Shown: positions 32,363-42,838 of the stretch, piece after piece
Layout: the number at the start of each line of letters is the position of its first letter
How positions within the stretch are numbered: position 1 is the first letter of the stretch
From: Corydoras sp. C115
Taxonomy: Eukaryota > Chordata > Actinopteri > Siluriformes > Callichthyidae
Reading direction: 5' to 3'
Assembly: GCA_019802505.1 (NCBI GenBank)
Contig: JAFMOC010000852.1
Location: forward strand, 1 to 64,000
DNA length: 64,000 nt
Translations under genes and position numbers: made by a program
Notes under the pieces: generated by a model
Database searches by the model: none
What the model saw: only the letters and a program-made list of their open reading frames with translations
Told to the model about the DNA's origin: nothing

Positions 32363-33033
32363 GCATGACATCTACAAGTCAAGCAATCCAGCTGGTGAAA
32401 GAAGCCAGAGAACTTTGCAGCACGGGCAACCTACGACTTCACAAGTTCGTTTCCAATAGTAGAAAAGTCCTTGACTCTATTCCTAAGAAAGAATGTGCTG
32501 AAGCTACTACAACCAAGGATATAACATTAGGAGAATCTCAAATAGAAAGAGCTCTTGGGGCGCAGTGGTGCATGGCTCCTGACGAGTTTAGAGTGGTTGT
32601 CAGGGAGAAACCACTTAACCTCAGAGGACCATCGGGAAAGCAGATCCTGCTGCAACCGTGTTGGAACGATACTTCACCCGATGATTTGCAACCTCAGTGG
32701 GAACGTTGGCTCCAAGAATTCTTGGCCAATCTCTTCTGGAGTCGGTGGAAGAAAGAGTATCTCCTGAACCTTCAACCAAGACAGAAGTGGATCAAGGATC
32801 GCAGAGATGCAAAGGTTAACGATATCGTCCTTCTGCAAGAAGATGCTACATCTCTTAACCTGTGGAAACTGGCAAGGGTCATTGAAGTGTATCCAGGAAG
32901 AGACGGTAGTGTGAGAAAGGTGAAGTTGTGCATCGGCGATTCCAACCTGGATAAGAGGAGAAGGCGCGTTTCCAAACCAGTTTACCTGGAGAGGCCTATC
33001 CATAAGACGGTGACATTACTAGAAGCAGAGTGA
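32257..33033 (+). pseudogene. BEL/Pao RT C-terminus joined to the DUF5641-like tail
   Basis: The frame starts near the active site (FYVDDGLLSM, about 32340) and continues through KLHKFVSN-like and ALGAQWCMAPDEF blocks to WERWLQEF. It then passes directly to FWSRWKKEYLLNLQPRQKW and VNDIVLLQEDATSLNLWKLARV, the C-terminal domain that follows integrase. RNase H and the integrase core, normally several hundred codons, are missing, apparently by an in-frame deletion near 32731. The copy cannot have moved by itself after that loss. Confidence 0.87.
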
Positions 33034-33161
33034 AGACCATCATCTTCATCTTCACTTTACAGTTGTAAATTCATGCGAATTCAACACCAAGCTATTACTG
33101 TAAAATAATCTGCTTGGTATAATTTCATTTCATGATTTAAAATCATAGATTTTGGTGCGAG

Positions 33162-33542
33162 TGTAACTGCCTACTTAAGCAGTTTATATTCTTAGTTGGT
33201 TTAAAGTTTGTAAAATTGTATAATAGTGTATAATAGAACTTGTGGATAGAACTTCTGTTCTTCTAAGAACATTGATAATGTTCTTTTCCATGGTTACACT
33301 GCTAATTACCGCGGTTACCACGTTACAAAGGTTCCAAAGTTAGCATTTAGGGTCATTCGGAAAGTTAAGACCAGCAGGGTACAACGTGAAACCATAGCTC
33401 TCCTTAGATATTTCATGCAGGTAATGAGTTCTTAAGGTTGGGTGTAAGTTATGTACAAAGTTAAGGTGCTAACTTAAGAATAAACCTAATCAGTATTGGA
33501 AAGAATATTTGTGCTCTCGACTTTGAATCTGAGGAAGCTACA
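33162..33542 (+). repeat. 3' LTR of BEL/Pao element
   Basis: It is 381 bp long, starts TGTAACTGCC and ends GCTACA, followed by the CTGTT duplication. Confidence 0.93.
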
Positions 33543-33547
33543 CTGTT

Positions 33548-33870
33548 CTTCCCGGAGTCGCTGTTCCTGTCCTATCTGTGTAGTGTGCGTCCTGCTAGCT
33601 GCACTGTAACACCGGGGATCTGAGCATGTAGCCATGTCTCCGTGATGATAATCAAACAGCAGTCTCGAACGTGGCGATTTCCAGCTAGTTGTAGTTCTAG
33701 AATATCCGTTTTGTGTACCATGGATCTGGCGTTTGAGAGATAGAGGCTTGGCAGCGGTTGTTTATGTGGCTGTTTCTTTAGCTTATTCAGCAGTCCAGCC
33801 CTGCAGCCCTGTTTTTGCTTCCTCTCGCGACGCCGTCTACGTCGCTTACCAGACCTGATAACAATCCACC
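33548..33870 (-). mobile_element. L2-type LINE, endonuclease part (5' portion of the split element)
   Basis: The complement encodes the start of an apurinic-type endonuclease as in L2 elements, including an RSMVHKTDILELQL-like block and an ITETWLH-like block. It continues the LINE at 16613-18837. The break at 33547 is exactly the BEL/Pao duplication border. Confidence 0.8.
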
Positions 33871-34383
33871 GAGATCCCGCTAAATATGCTAAATATGTCA
33901 GAACTACAAATTAAATGGGGGGTGGATTTGCGCATGGGCTGCTTTGAGCCCCGCTGCTCACTTAGAACAGTAAGTCAAGAACATGAGTTAGATCTTCACT
34001 AAGATACCGACAGAACAGCATATGGATTCTTTACTGAAATAACGGAGATGCCTTTAGAACACCGACTTTACTGAATCACTCACATCAACCAATACATTAC
34101 AAGTGCCATCTAGAGGAAGGTTGGTGTCACAACAGGTATCTAACCACTACAACACGTGTTCACTGCAGAGTCTCCAAAGATCTCCAATATCACCAGAAAA
34201 AATCAAATAGCTTTAAAAATAAGCCACAATGTGTTTTGAAAAGTTGTTTAATTTAGCAACAAAGCAGAGAAGTTTGCAAAACTGAAAACAGCAGCGGTTC
34301 ACGCATGCAAAATTGAATCGATTGTTCAGCCGCTCCGTACATTAAGTCTAATTACCCGGTGACGTGACGTAGGTTTTTTTTTT
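33871..34383. other. Sequence left of copy B membrane exon; inverted 29-mer
   Basis: No gene is visible. 34351-34379 is the complement of 16584-16612 with one mismatch, placing an inverted pair immediately outside the whole LINE/BEL/gypsy block. Confidence 0.5.
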
Positions 34384-34512
34384 AAAGGAAACCGGAGAAC
34401 ACAGAGGAAAGCCATGCGAAAACAGGGAGAAAATGCAAACTCCACCCAAATTGGGATTCGAAACTTAGTTCTGAGAGGTGAAAGTGCTAACCACTAAGCC
34501 ACGTGCCCATCC
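34384..34512 (-). repeat. SINE fragment (first family)
   Basis: It runs from GGAAACCGGAGAAC to CTAACCACTAAGCCACG, the reverse head part. Confidence 0.75.
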
Positions 34513-34807
34513 TAGAAGTCGTATTCAATTAACCATCAAACTGTCAACACTTTATTTATTCTACAACTGTTGAAGTAAATAAAACTCCAAATATCATCAA
34601 ACCCCCCTTTATGTCAGGAGTTCTGACAGAACTGTCCTGCACTTCAACACTCAACAAAAAATGTCGTGATCACAAGATAATAAGTTTTGTTATGTTTTAT
34701 GACTTTAAAAAATTAAAAAACTGTCCTCTGTGGACCGCCGTAGTGCTGTGTAATAAAGTTATTGTTTAAATTTGCCTTTGATCTCTGGACTGTGCATTTT
34801 CCTCCAG
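34513..34807 (+). other. End of intron 1 of lectin copy B
   Basis: AT-rich sequence ends at a pyrimidine-containing acceptor (TGCATTTTCCTCCAG|GAG) at 34807. Confidence 0.55.
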
Positions 34808-35113
34808 GAGCTGATCGAAGCAGGAGCAAATGTTCCAGACCGAAGACAGAGTGTCTGCTGCTGCTGCCTGTTGGTCTTCTACTGGTGTCCATTATACAGA
34901 TTTTGATCAAATACACAATGATCTCTACTGAATTCACACAATTACAGACCAATTACAATAACCTGCAAACTGAAAACATCCAATTAAAGACCAATTACAA
35001 TAACCTGAGTAATGAAATCATCCAAATACAGACCAATTACAATAACCTGAGTAATGAAATCATTCAATTAAAGGAGAAGAACAATGAATTAAAGAGGCTG
35101 ATACCTAAACTGG
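34808..35113 (+). CDS. Lectin copy B, membrane and neck exon
   Basis: The 306-nt exon is phase 1 at both ends, from acceptor CCTCCAG to donor CTGG|GTATGT. It encodes a short basic stretch (RSRSKCSRPKTEC), then a hydrophobic type II signal anchor (LLLLPVGLLLVSIIQILI), then an extracellular neck of roughly 14-residue repeats (QLQTNYNNLQTENI, QLKTNYNNLSNEII and similar). These have a heptad-like spacing of Leu/Ile that should form a coiled coil. Two NLS glycosylation sequons repeat in the neck. It joins in frame to the CRD exon at 35738 (GGT codon across the junction). This is the oligomerising stalk expected of a CD209-like receptor. Confidence 0.85.
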
Positions 35114-35399
35114 GTATGTGATTCTTATCTTTAATTCAGATGTCAATGTCATGACATGAACGAGTTATTTTAATAAGTTTTGTTAAAAATAAAAGAGACA
35201 TGTATTCAGTTTAGTTTTCATGATTGTAGATTATCAATTTCACTTGTTTTTCTATAATACATTTAAGGACAGTGTGACATTGATGATATGTACAGAAGGT
35301 GTTATTCTCCTGCCGTCTGGTACAAGAGGTAGTAATTTGTAGGTTGTGAATTTTTTAAAGTGCGGAGTGTCCACTGTGGTTGCTGAGTACTACAGCTCT

Positions 35400-35560
35400 T
35401 TCATGGGGGCACTGAACAGGAGAAAGCATTTTGTGACCTTCAAGACGTGTTATGTAAAGGACCTGTCCTGCAGAGCCCAGACTTCAGCAGAACCTTTGGG
35501 GTACACACTGATGCCTCGGGTGTTGGTTTTGAGGACGTTGTGTTTCAAAGAGAGAGGAGT
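35400..35560 (+). pseudogene. Gypsy RNase H relic, paralogue of 541-698
   Basis: The same relic lies in the same intron as in copy A but is uninterrupted by the solo LTR. It therefore preserves the empty site. Confidence 0.65.
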
Positions 35561-35737
35561 TGGTTACAGCATGTGGAGAGGCTACAATAAAACAGTGTTA
35601 CAATTGTATGGTTCTAGATCATATATGCCTAAACTGGAGGACTGAGAGGTCAATGGATGTGTGATGAGGTTGCTGTGACCTTTTACTGAATGTCATCAGA
35701 ATACAGAGGCATAATGATTTTCTTTTTCCTCATGAAG

Positions 35738-35877
35738 GTGATCTGAAATCAGGATTAAAGTATTTTAATAATAAAATTTACTGGATAACTGATGAAATTA
35801 AAAACTGGAAAGAAAGCAGAGAGACCTGCAAAAAGAACAAAGCTGATCTGGTGATTATCAACAGCAGAGAGGAACAG
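35738..35877 (+). CDS. Lectin copy B, first CRD exon
   Basis: The 140-nt exon is flanked by TCATGAAG and CAG|GTGAGG. It encodes YWITDEIKNWKESRETC, then ADLVIINSREEQ: the first beta strand, helix and first conserved Cys of the C-type lectin fold. It ends in phase 0, as the next exon requires. It is very similar to the exon of copy A. Confidence 0.9.
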
Positions 35878-35934
35878 GTGAGGGACTCAGGGTCACTGTG
35901 GGTATAAGGCCTATCCCAGGGACATGGGCTTCCT

Positions 35935-36120
35935 GAACAGGAAGTGGCACATTCTGTAGATGTGTGGTTGAGGAACCAGCTTAGAGCCCTGGTTTGATTC
36001 CCGGTCCCAACAAGTACCACAGCTGAAGTGCCCTTAAGCAAAGCACCTAACACCAATTGCTCCCCCGGCTCCATGAACAGGGGTGCCCACCACTCCTAGC
36101 TCGTGGACTCACTTCACTCA
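35935..36120 (+). repeat. SINE-like repeat in CRD intron, copy B
   Basis: It is co-linear with 2090-2280 and ends at a short GT run, where copies A and B diverge. Confidence 0.7.
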
Positions 36121-36525
36121 GTGTGTGTGTGTGTTTCACTGCATGGATAGGTTAAATGTGGAGGACACACTCCTCTTGTAGGCAAAATAGATCACTGTCA
36201 AGTTACATATTGTACAACGTAAAAAACAATGCCTCCAATGTCACATGACCAGGCCGTTGGTGGCACAAAAGCGTTTCTTTAGCGATCGCATAATGTGTCA
36301 GAGTGCTCCCCCTAGTTTTTCAGCACTGAGGATCAGAGATTCATTGCTAGAGAAAACAATAAATCACCTCTAGTGGATACATTGCAATTCCATTAAGTTT
36401 CCAATTCCATTTTTATTTAAACACTATTGTATTTCTTTGCATGTATACAGAAGTTTAGTTTAAAACATATTGTGTATAAATTTAGCAGTTAATTATATTA
36501 AGTTTATTCTTCATGCTGCTTCCAG
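36121..36525 (+). other. Intron between CRD exons 1 and 2 of copy B
   Basis: AT-rich sequence with no gene seen, ending at the acceptor CTGCTTCCAG. Confidence 0.6.
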
Positions 36526-36632
36526 GAGTTCATCTTTCAGCATTTTAAATCTACACTAGTCTGGATTGGTCTGACTGACGTAGATCAGGAAGGACAATTT
36601 AAATGGATAGACGGTTCAGCACTAACCACTTC
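36526..36632 (+). CDS. Lectin copy B, second CRD exon
   Basis: The 107-nt exon runs from CTTCCAG|GAG to TC|GTAAGT. It encodes EFIFQHF, then the highly conserved VWIGLTDVDQEGQFKWIDG core of the lectin fold, and ends in phase 2. The WIGL motif is a hallmark of C-type lectin domains. Confidence 0.92.
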
Positions 36633-37099
36633 GTAAGTAACCACCAGATGAGTAAAGAAAACTTTATAAAACGGGTATTTATGGTCTTTTATAAACTGTG
36701 TTCTGTAATGTGGCCACTAGATGTTCAGTGTTTAAATGTTAGAGTAGCTGGAAACCAGTCACTCTGGGACAGTGTTCACTGTATAAAGTGGACTAGATTA
36801 CGTGGCGGAAGATCAGATTAATAACGATTTAGCTTTCAATAAAGCTAAAGCCATTTTTTTTTATTATAGTGTGTTTGTCAGTGTTTTATTAAAGCAATCA
36901 GACACTCGAGGTTGTGTATTATTGTGAATAAATCACGTAAAGAGGTGGAACTCTACTCCACTACACGTCGGGACTAATAACACCTCCTTATGTGCTTTAT
37001 TCAGATTAAGCCATGCCCTCTCGCACCGTATTAGTTTCATTAAACTGCTGTTAAAATTAAGTTTATGTGCACCACACAGCAATGTCGGCTCTTTTGCAA

Positions 37100-37575
37100 T
37101 TCAATTTCCTGGAGGGAACCCACACGGACACGGGGAGAACATGCAAACTCCACCCAGATTGTGATTCAAAACGGGAATCCCTAGCACTGATAGGAGAACA
37201 TGCTAAACCACTTAGCCACCGTGCCGCCCCTTCCGCCTATTCCTCTGCTGCAAACAAGGTGTGTTCCTAATGCCCATCCAGGGGAGAACGTTTCAGGGTG
37301 GTTCCGCGATGGGCAGATACACCCAGGACAGGGGGGCAATCCATCAATGGGCGCGCACACACACACACACACACACACACTATTTGGGGCAATTTAGAGC
37401 ATTCAATTTACATTGAATCCATGTTTTTGAACTTTGGGTGGAAACCGGAGAACTGGGTGAAGTTTTGATGTTTTCTGCCCAGCGCACAAAACATTCTCCC
37501 CTGGATGGGTATAGGGAACCCCCACCCCTCCCCCTGTGACCCTAGTAGAGAATTAAGCTGAAGATAATAAATGAT
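37100..37575. repeat. SINE fragments in the last intron of copy B
   Basis: A reverse head (about 37105-37232, ending CTTAGCCACCGTGCCGCC), a reverse tail part with an (AC)n run (37262-37450) and a forward tail part (about 37480-37570) belong to the first SINE family. Confidence 0.8.
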
Positions 37576-37695
37576 TGTACACTTAATTTTTTTTTAGCAT
37601 CAGCCGCCACTGTCCGCTATACATTATATACATATACTAGTGTTATGACTGTGTATGTATAATTAGCAATGTGATAATTGTTTAATGTGTTTCAG

Positions 37696-37831
37696 GTTCT
37701 GGAGTGCTGGACAACCCAATGATTATAATAAAAATGAAGACTGTGTTTATACTAATAACAACTACAAAGCAGAATCCAGCTGGAATGATATTCCCTGTTA
37801 CTACTCTCAGTATGGAATTTGTGAGATGTAA
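37696..37831 (+). CDS. Lectin copy B, third CRD exon and stop
   Basis: The acceptor GTGTTTCAG precedes the exon, whose first base completes a Ser codon. It encodes FWSAGQPNDYNKNEDC, SSWNDIPC and YGICEM before the stop at 37829-37831. The QPN tripeptide sits where EPN (mannose type) or QPD (galactose type) is found in ligand-binding CRDs. The WND calcium motif and both late cysteines are present, so calcium-dependent sugar binding is plausible. An ATTAAA signal follows at 37886. Confidence 0.9.
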
Positions 37832-37885
37832 GATGTTTATCTGAACTGAACTTAAGAACAGAACTTTTCATAATGATTTATTTAT

Positions 37886-37891
37886 ATTAAA
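37886..37891 (+). terminator. Probable polyadenylation signal of copy B (ATTAAA)
   Basis: ATTAAA lies about 55 bases after the stop, and an identical one lies at the same place in copy C. Confidence 0.5.
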
Positions 37892-37969
37892 CATTTTCTT
37901 CTTAAAGCATTTATTCCACTGTTGTGTTGTGGGAGTGTGATTGATGATAGTGTGCTTTATTTACTTTAG

Positions 37970-38870
37970 AGCAGGGGTTCTCAACGGGTTCCCACCCGGA
38001 ACCCACATGTTCTCATGTTCATTAAGTCGTGATCCACATTTATAGAACACAAACCATACAAATTTACTTTCAAAAGATGTTGCTGAACTGATGCTGCGCT
38101 GCTTATGGCTGTATAACAGTATGTTATGTATATGTGTCTATTGGGGGGGGGGGTATTTTAACATCAACAATCCGCAGGAACAATTTGTTTAATGTTGTTT
38201 TATGTTTGTGGAAAAAGGCCGAAGTAGAAAATGTACCATGGTTGAGAATTTGAAGTAGATTTGTGCGTGTGAGAATGCAGGAAACTGAGATAAATGTGCA
38301 TGAGAATGGAGAACAATCAATGTGGAAAATGAGATCAGGTAGAAATTAGAACATAGTTCCTCTGCCTCATCTGTAGTTCTTCTTGGAGGGGGAACTGTGA
38401 GTCTAACTGATGAAGTGACGGGCTCAGAAACGTCATGCGAACGCTTTGTAACTGATTTTCTCAATAAATTGTCTTCTACTTTTATGGAATAGTTGTATCA
38501 GGTTCTTTCATCCAAAATAAAAACACCACAAAACATTTGAGGGACATTAAAGTAACGCTATTTGGTTCTGTGGATGTTTGTGAGCCGGACAAACGGGATC
38601 ACATTTAGTGTTGCCACCTTTTAATAATGAAAATAAGACACGCCCACCACGGCTCCTCCGGGTCCTGACCCCCACGGGCCCGACTCCTATGGGACGGGGC
38701 AACCTCCGGATGATGTGTTTGATTTTGTGCTGTGTTTTTAGTTAAAGGGCTGATCAAGAAATCAATGAGTCAAGATTAAAGCTTCAAAGGGTTTATTATC
38801 TTATAAAGTGCAGAGAATTAAATCTGTATGTAAATATGTTTGTGTGGAGTGTGCAACAATGAACAATGAA
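37970..38870. other. Intergenic sequence with hAT-like terminus
   Basis: A GCAGGGGTTCTCAACGGG word at about 37971 looks like the left end of a hAT-type element, and a poly-G tract lies at about 38143. No right end or duplication was found. Around 38640-38710 is a short GC-rich segment. No gene is supported. Confidence 0.4.
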
Positions 38871-41436
38871 TTGATCACCTGGTTTGTGTTTCCGTTCACT
38901 TCCGGTACACTCTCTTTATAAGCGTTGTTTCCAGGTTGTTTCGTTGCATTGGATCACGCACACCTGTCGTGTTTTGTACCTTCAGGATTACCTCTGCTTC
39001 AGTTCGATTCCTCTGTGATTTGCTTCGGCGATCATCCTCATCGCGGGCTACGCAGATTGTTTTGGTTTGTGCAGTGTTGCGATTGCCTTCATCGCGGTCA
39101 CACTGCTCAGAGTTTGTATTTTGTTTTTCTTTTGTTCTTTTGGAGAACTCTTTTTACAGTTTATTTAATAAACAGTATCAGCATAGATCTGTGTTTTGTG
39201 TCGTCCTTTACTGCGTTGCTGACAAATCCAACGCTTGCGGTTGACAAGCCAGAGCAATACAGCAGAGATTTCGCCACTCACCCGCTGCAACCGATGAACA
39301 AAAAATTTTGTTTATAATCTCACGCTTGCAGGGACACGCGGGCAACTGGGACTCTGCTTTATGAAGTGCCAATGGTGGCGAATCGCACGATTTTTCGTTA
39401 TTTTTGGAGCAGTTTAAGAGTACGTTTTTTCATCTGCGTCAGGGGCGTACAGGGTTCTCGCTCCGTGGAAGATTATGCTATGGAGTTTCAAACCCTGGCA
39501 GCTCATAGTGGATGGAATGAACCTGCTCTTATTGTGGCATATCATTCTAGTCTGCGGAGAGAGATTTCAGCAGAGCTGCTGTTCAAGGATGCTGAGATGT
39601 CCCTGTCTGAACTGATTACTGTCTCCATCAAGCTGGATCAACTTTGGCAGACACGTAAGAACTCGACATATAGGCCTTTTGGGTCAAGGTCTGCTACTCC
39701 TCACTCCTCATCTCCGGGCTCAGAGACACCTGTGCTGGTGGATTTTGTCCGCCTTTCGGCCAGTGAAATGAGCTGTCGCATCAGAGGGTGTTTGTGCCTT
39801 TGTTGTGGGGCCAATAACCACTTTGTTAATGCTTGCCCCACTAGTCTCTCTAGTTGGGATCGTGGTTCTACCACACGGATTAGAGCTATCATGCCAGCTC
39901 AGGACTTCATAGTGCTAAGCACTTCGTATTTGATTAAGCATAAACCTGTTATTTTCTGTGTCGATATCGTTTGCAGATCAGTTTGTGAGCACGTTGCCGC
40001 TCATTGATTCTGGTGCTGAGGGCAATTTTTTGGATACCACGCTGGCTGAATGATGGGGCATTCCTACTTCCACCTTACAAAGGCCCATTTGAGTCAGTTC
40101 AGCGGATAGTCGTCCCCTACACCCGGGTTGCATCACACACTCCACTATCTCATGTACACTTTCTATTGGTGCATTGCATAACGAAACCCTGTCCTTCCTT
40201 CTTATTTCCTCTCCGTCTGTTCCCCTTATTCTAGGTTTGTCTTGGCTTCAGCGGCACGACCCAGTCATCTCGTCGGTTTCTCAGGACATTATCCGTCGGT
40301 CTCCATTCTGTTCTGCTCATTGCCTTCAGTACCCTGTTCGCCTGCCTAGCTCTGAGAGTCTGTTACCTCCCAGTTTATCTGAGGGAGTTCCTGCGGAATA
40401 CACTGAGTTTGCTTTGGTATTTAGTTCATCTAATTCCTTTTCACTACCGCCTCACCGAAATTCCGATTATGCTATTGATCTCATTGATGGTGTCAAGCTA
40501 CCCAGGGTAAGTCCGTATCCATAAACTGCCGCGGAAAGCCGGGCCATGCTGGATTACATTGCTGATTCACTGGCTAAGGGTATTATCTGGCCCTCTAAAT
40601 CTCCTGTGTCTTCAGGCTTTTTTTTGTTCCCAAGAAGGATTCGTCCCTTAGGCCTTGTATTGATTATCACATGCTTAATCAGGCTACACATAAAATTGCT
40701 TATCCTCTTCCCCTCGTCCCTTCCACCTTGGAGAGGCTCAAGGCCGCCACCATATTTTCTAAATTAGACCTTCGAAATGCTAACAACTTGGTGCGTATTA
40801 GGGTGGGGGATGAATGGAAGACCTCTTTTATCACCACGTTGGGCCAATATGAGTATCTGGTTATGACTTTTGTCCTCACTAACGCTCCTGGCATTTTCCA
40901 GTCTGTTATCAATGAGGTTCTTAGGGATTTTGTGGCTAATCAAGCATTTCAGAACCTCAAATGTAAATTCATTTCTGCTCCAGTCTTGAGAAGCCTGCAA
41001 CCCGGGGTCGTCCACATTGTCTAGGTAGGTATAGGTCTGTCTCTTCTGCCTCCTTACCCCTTTGGAAAGGGGGGGGGGTAGTGGTCACTCCTGCTTCCTC
41101 TATTGTGCACTTGGGTGATGATATGTCATGTGTTCCATCTAGCCGTTGTCAATCACCTGAATTTTGATCACCTGGTTTGTGTTTCCATTCTAAGTTATAA
41201 GCGTCTTTATAAGCATTGTTTCCGGGTTGTTTCATTGTGTTAAATCATGCTCACCTGTCGTGTTTTGTACCTTCAGGATTACCTCTGCTTCAGTTTGATT
41301 CCTCTGTGATAGTCTGCTTCGGCGATCATCCTCATCACGGGCTACGCAGATTGTTTTGGTTCGTGCAGTGTTGCGATTGTCTTCATCGTGGTCATGCTGC
41401 TCAGAGTTTGTGCCATCCATTACTGCGTTGCTGACA
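38871..41436 (+). mobile_element. Ty3/gypsy element 3, degenerate with internal deletion
   Basis: Related terminal repeats lie at 38871-39224 and 41082-41436 (CACCTGTCGTGTTTTGTACC, then CTTCGGCGATCATCCTCATC, ending GCTGACA). The left one lacks its first part and the right one lacks an internal block. A purine tract (GGAAAGGGGGGGGGGTAG) precedes the right LTR. The interior has pieces of gag, protease and RT only; RNase H is reduced to a trace and integrase is absent. No matching duplication was found at the borders. Confidence 0.85.
39366..41024 (+). pseudogene. Gypsy element 3 gag-pol remnants
   Basis: The gag block SVEDYAMEFQTLAAHSGW is followed by a knuckle (CLCCGANNHFVNAC), a protease trace with LIDSGAEGNFLD near 40005, and RT entry with PPHRNSDYAIDLIDG. 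RT blocks AATIFSKLDLRNANNLVRI and NAPGIFQSVINEVLRDFV end near 40935, where the frame jumps to an RNase H-like piece (NLKCKFISAPVL). Stops and shifts are frequent. The Tyr of the usual LRNAYHLVRI block reads Asn. Confidence 0.85.
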
Positions 41437-42570
41437 GGTGTACAGTGATGTGTGTATGGTGGATGGTAGGTGTGTAATAGCACACAAAATTAAATATATT
41501 TTTTTTTATTGTTCAGCACTTTTTTTAATAGTTTAAAATCAGGCTCCTCTACAACATTTACATTTACATTTGGTCATTTAGCAGACGCTTTTTATCCAAA
41601 GCGACTTACAAGGTGAGCACAGGGTTAATCACAACATCCCTGGGGCAATGAGGGTTAAGGGTCTTGCTCAAGGACCCACACTGTTAACTTCAGTGCACCT
41701 GGGATTTGAACCGCGAACCTTCAGCTTGATAGCCCAACGCCCTAACCACTGAGCTACTGCGCCCCTGCAAATTTTACATTTGGAGCGGATCGCGGATCAC
41801 TTCTCGTGGCTTTAGTAAAATTTTTAAAACTACAAATTTGGAAATAACTAAAAAAAGTGTTGTTTAGGTAACGAAAAACAGTTAATGAACAAACTAAATC
41901 ACCAAGTCAGGTTTAACACAGTTAGCCTCTATCTGAAGCCAGGCTCGAGAGGCAGCATCAGAACTCTGCTGCAACCAGCACTCTACAAATTGAAGGTTGG
42001 CTTCTCAAAGTTAGAATCTAAAGTTTGCTAAAGCCACACCCCCAAGCTCCTTGTGTCTTTGCAAAAGTTGCTTTAACTCCAAATTAAAAGTCCAATTTAT
42101 AGAAAAAGCCCTGAGGTAAAAAAATTAAATAATAAATAAATTGAGGAAGATTTATTTTAATGACATTAATTCATGCAGCTAGCGAAAAATTTAATATAGA
42201 GCATCGAGTCAGATCTTTTTTTAATTGTGTTAAAAGTGGAATGAAATTTGCCTTGTAAAGATTTCTAACATCATCTGTCACCTGAATTTCTAAACACTGT
42301 AAACTATGGTGATCAATTGAAATGGTGAGTTATGTGGATATTCATGAGCTGCATTATTTAAGGAAAGGAGTTCAGTCTCATTTAGATTTAGATTTAATTT
42401 ATAACCTTATCTAAAAGTAAATGAATGAGACATTGGAACTCAGACTGTGAGAATTAACCACATGACAACCGATGATCGTACAACCTCCCCCAGAAGAACC
42501 GGTGCTATGGAGTGCTGATACCTAAGAACTGCTCCAAGGACAAATGGTTTGGACATGTACAGATGAGGTA
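41437..42570. other. Intergenic region with one SINE
   Basis: Apart from the SINE at 41568-41766 this is AT-rich sequence without a recognisable gene. A TTAGATTTAGATTTAA run lies near 42381. Confidence 0.5.
41568..41766 (-). repeat. tRNA-headed SINE, second family, reverse
   Basis: It reads CATTTGGTCATTTAGCAGACGC at the left and ACCACTGAGCTACTGCGCC at the right, the complement of the family at 13668. Confidence 0.85.
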
Positions 42571-42838
42571 GGAGGTCACTGTTGACTGAGCCACCAGGAG
42601 GGCATTAGCCCCGTTCCTCGGCTGCAGCATTGGCTATTTAACTCGGCACTGGCCACGCCATTAGCCGCGTTTTTCAGCTGCAGCACCGGCTTCTTTATCT
42701 CGGCATTAGCACTGCCATTAGTCGTGTCCCCGGCTGCAGCATCCAGGCTAATTTTACCCGGCGTCACGGCAGTAGTAGCCACGCCAGTAGTTTTTCCCCC
42801 GACTCCTGGGCCCTGCGCTGAGGTGGGCCGAAGGCCTA

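Larger units (their letters stand above)
19886..33542 (+). mobile_element. BEL/Pao LTR retrotransposon with two nested elements, TSD CTGTT
   Basis: Two 381-bp LTRs (19886-20266 and 33162-33542) begin TGTAACTGCC and end GCTACA, flanked by the exact repeat CTGTT at 19881-19885 and 33543-33547. The interior encodes BEL/Pao-type gag, zinc knuckles, protease and reverse transcriptase. RNase H and the integrase core are deleted. A Ty3/gypsy (20393-25573) and a non-autonomous gypsy derivative (25692-29089) are nested in its gag region. It interrupts the L2 LINE, whose endonuclease resumes at 33548. Confidence 0.95.

Noticed and set aside
37971..38000. Complete hAT element downstream of copy B
   Set aside because: Only a left-end-like word is visible; no right end or 8-bp duplication was found.
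42520..42570. Possible lectin CRD end exon (CYGVLIPKNC, WFGHVQM)
   Set aside because: The spacing of Cys and Trp does not match the lectin exons here, and no neighbouring exons or family borders were found.
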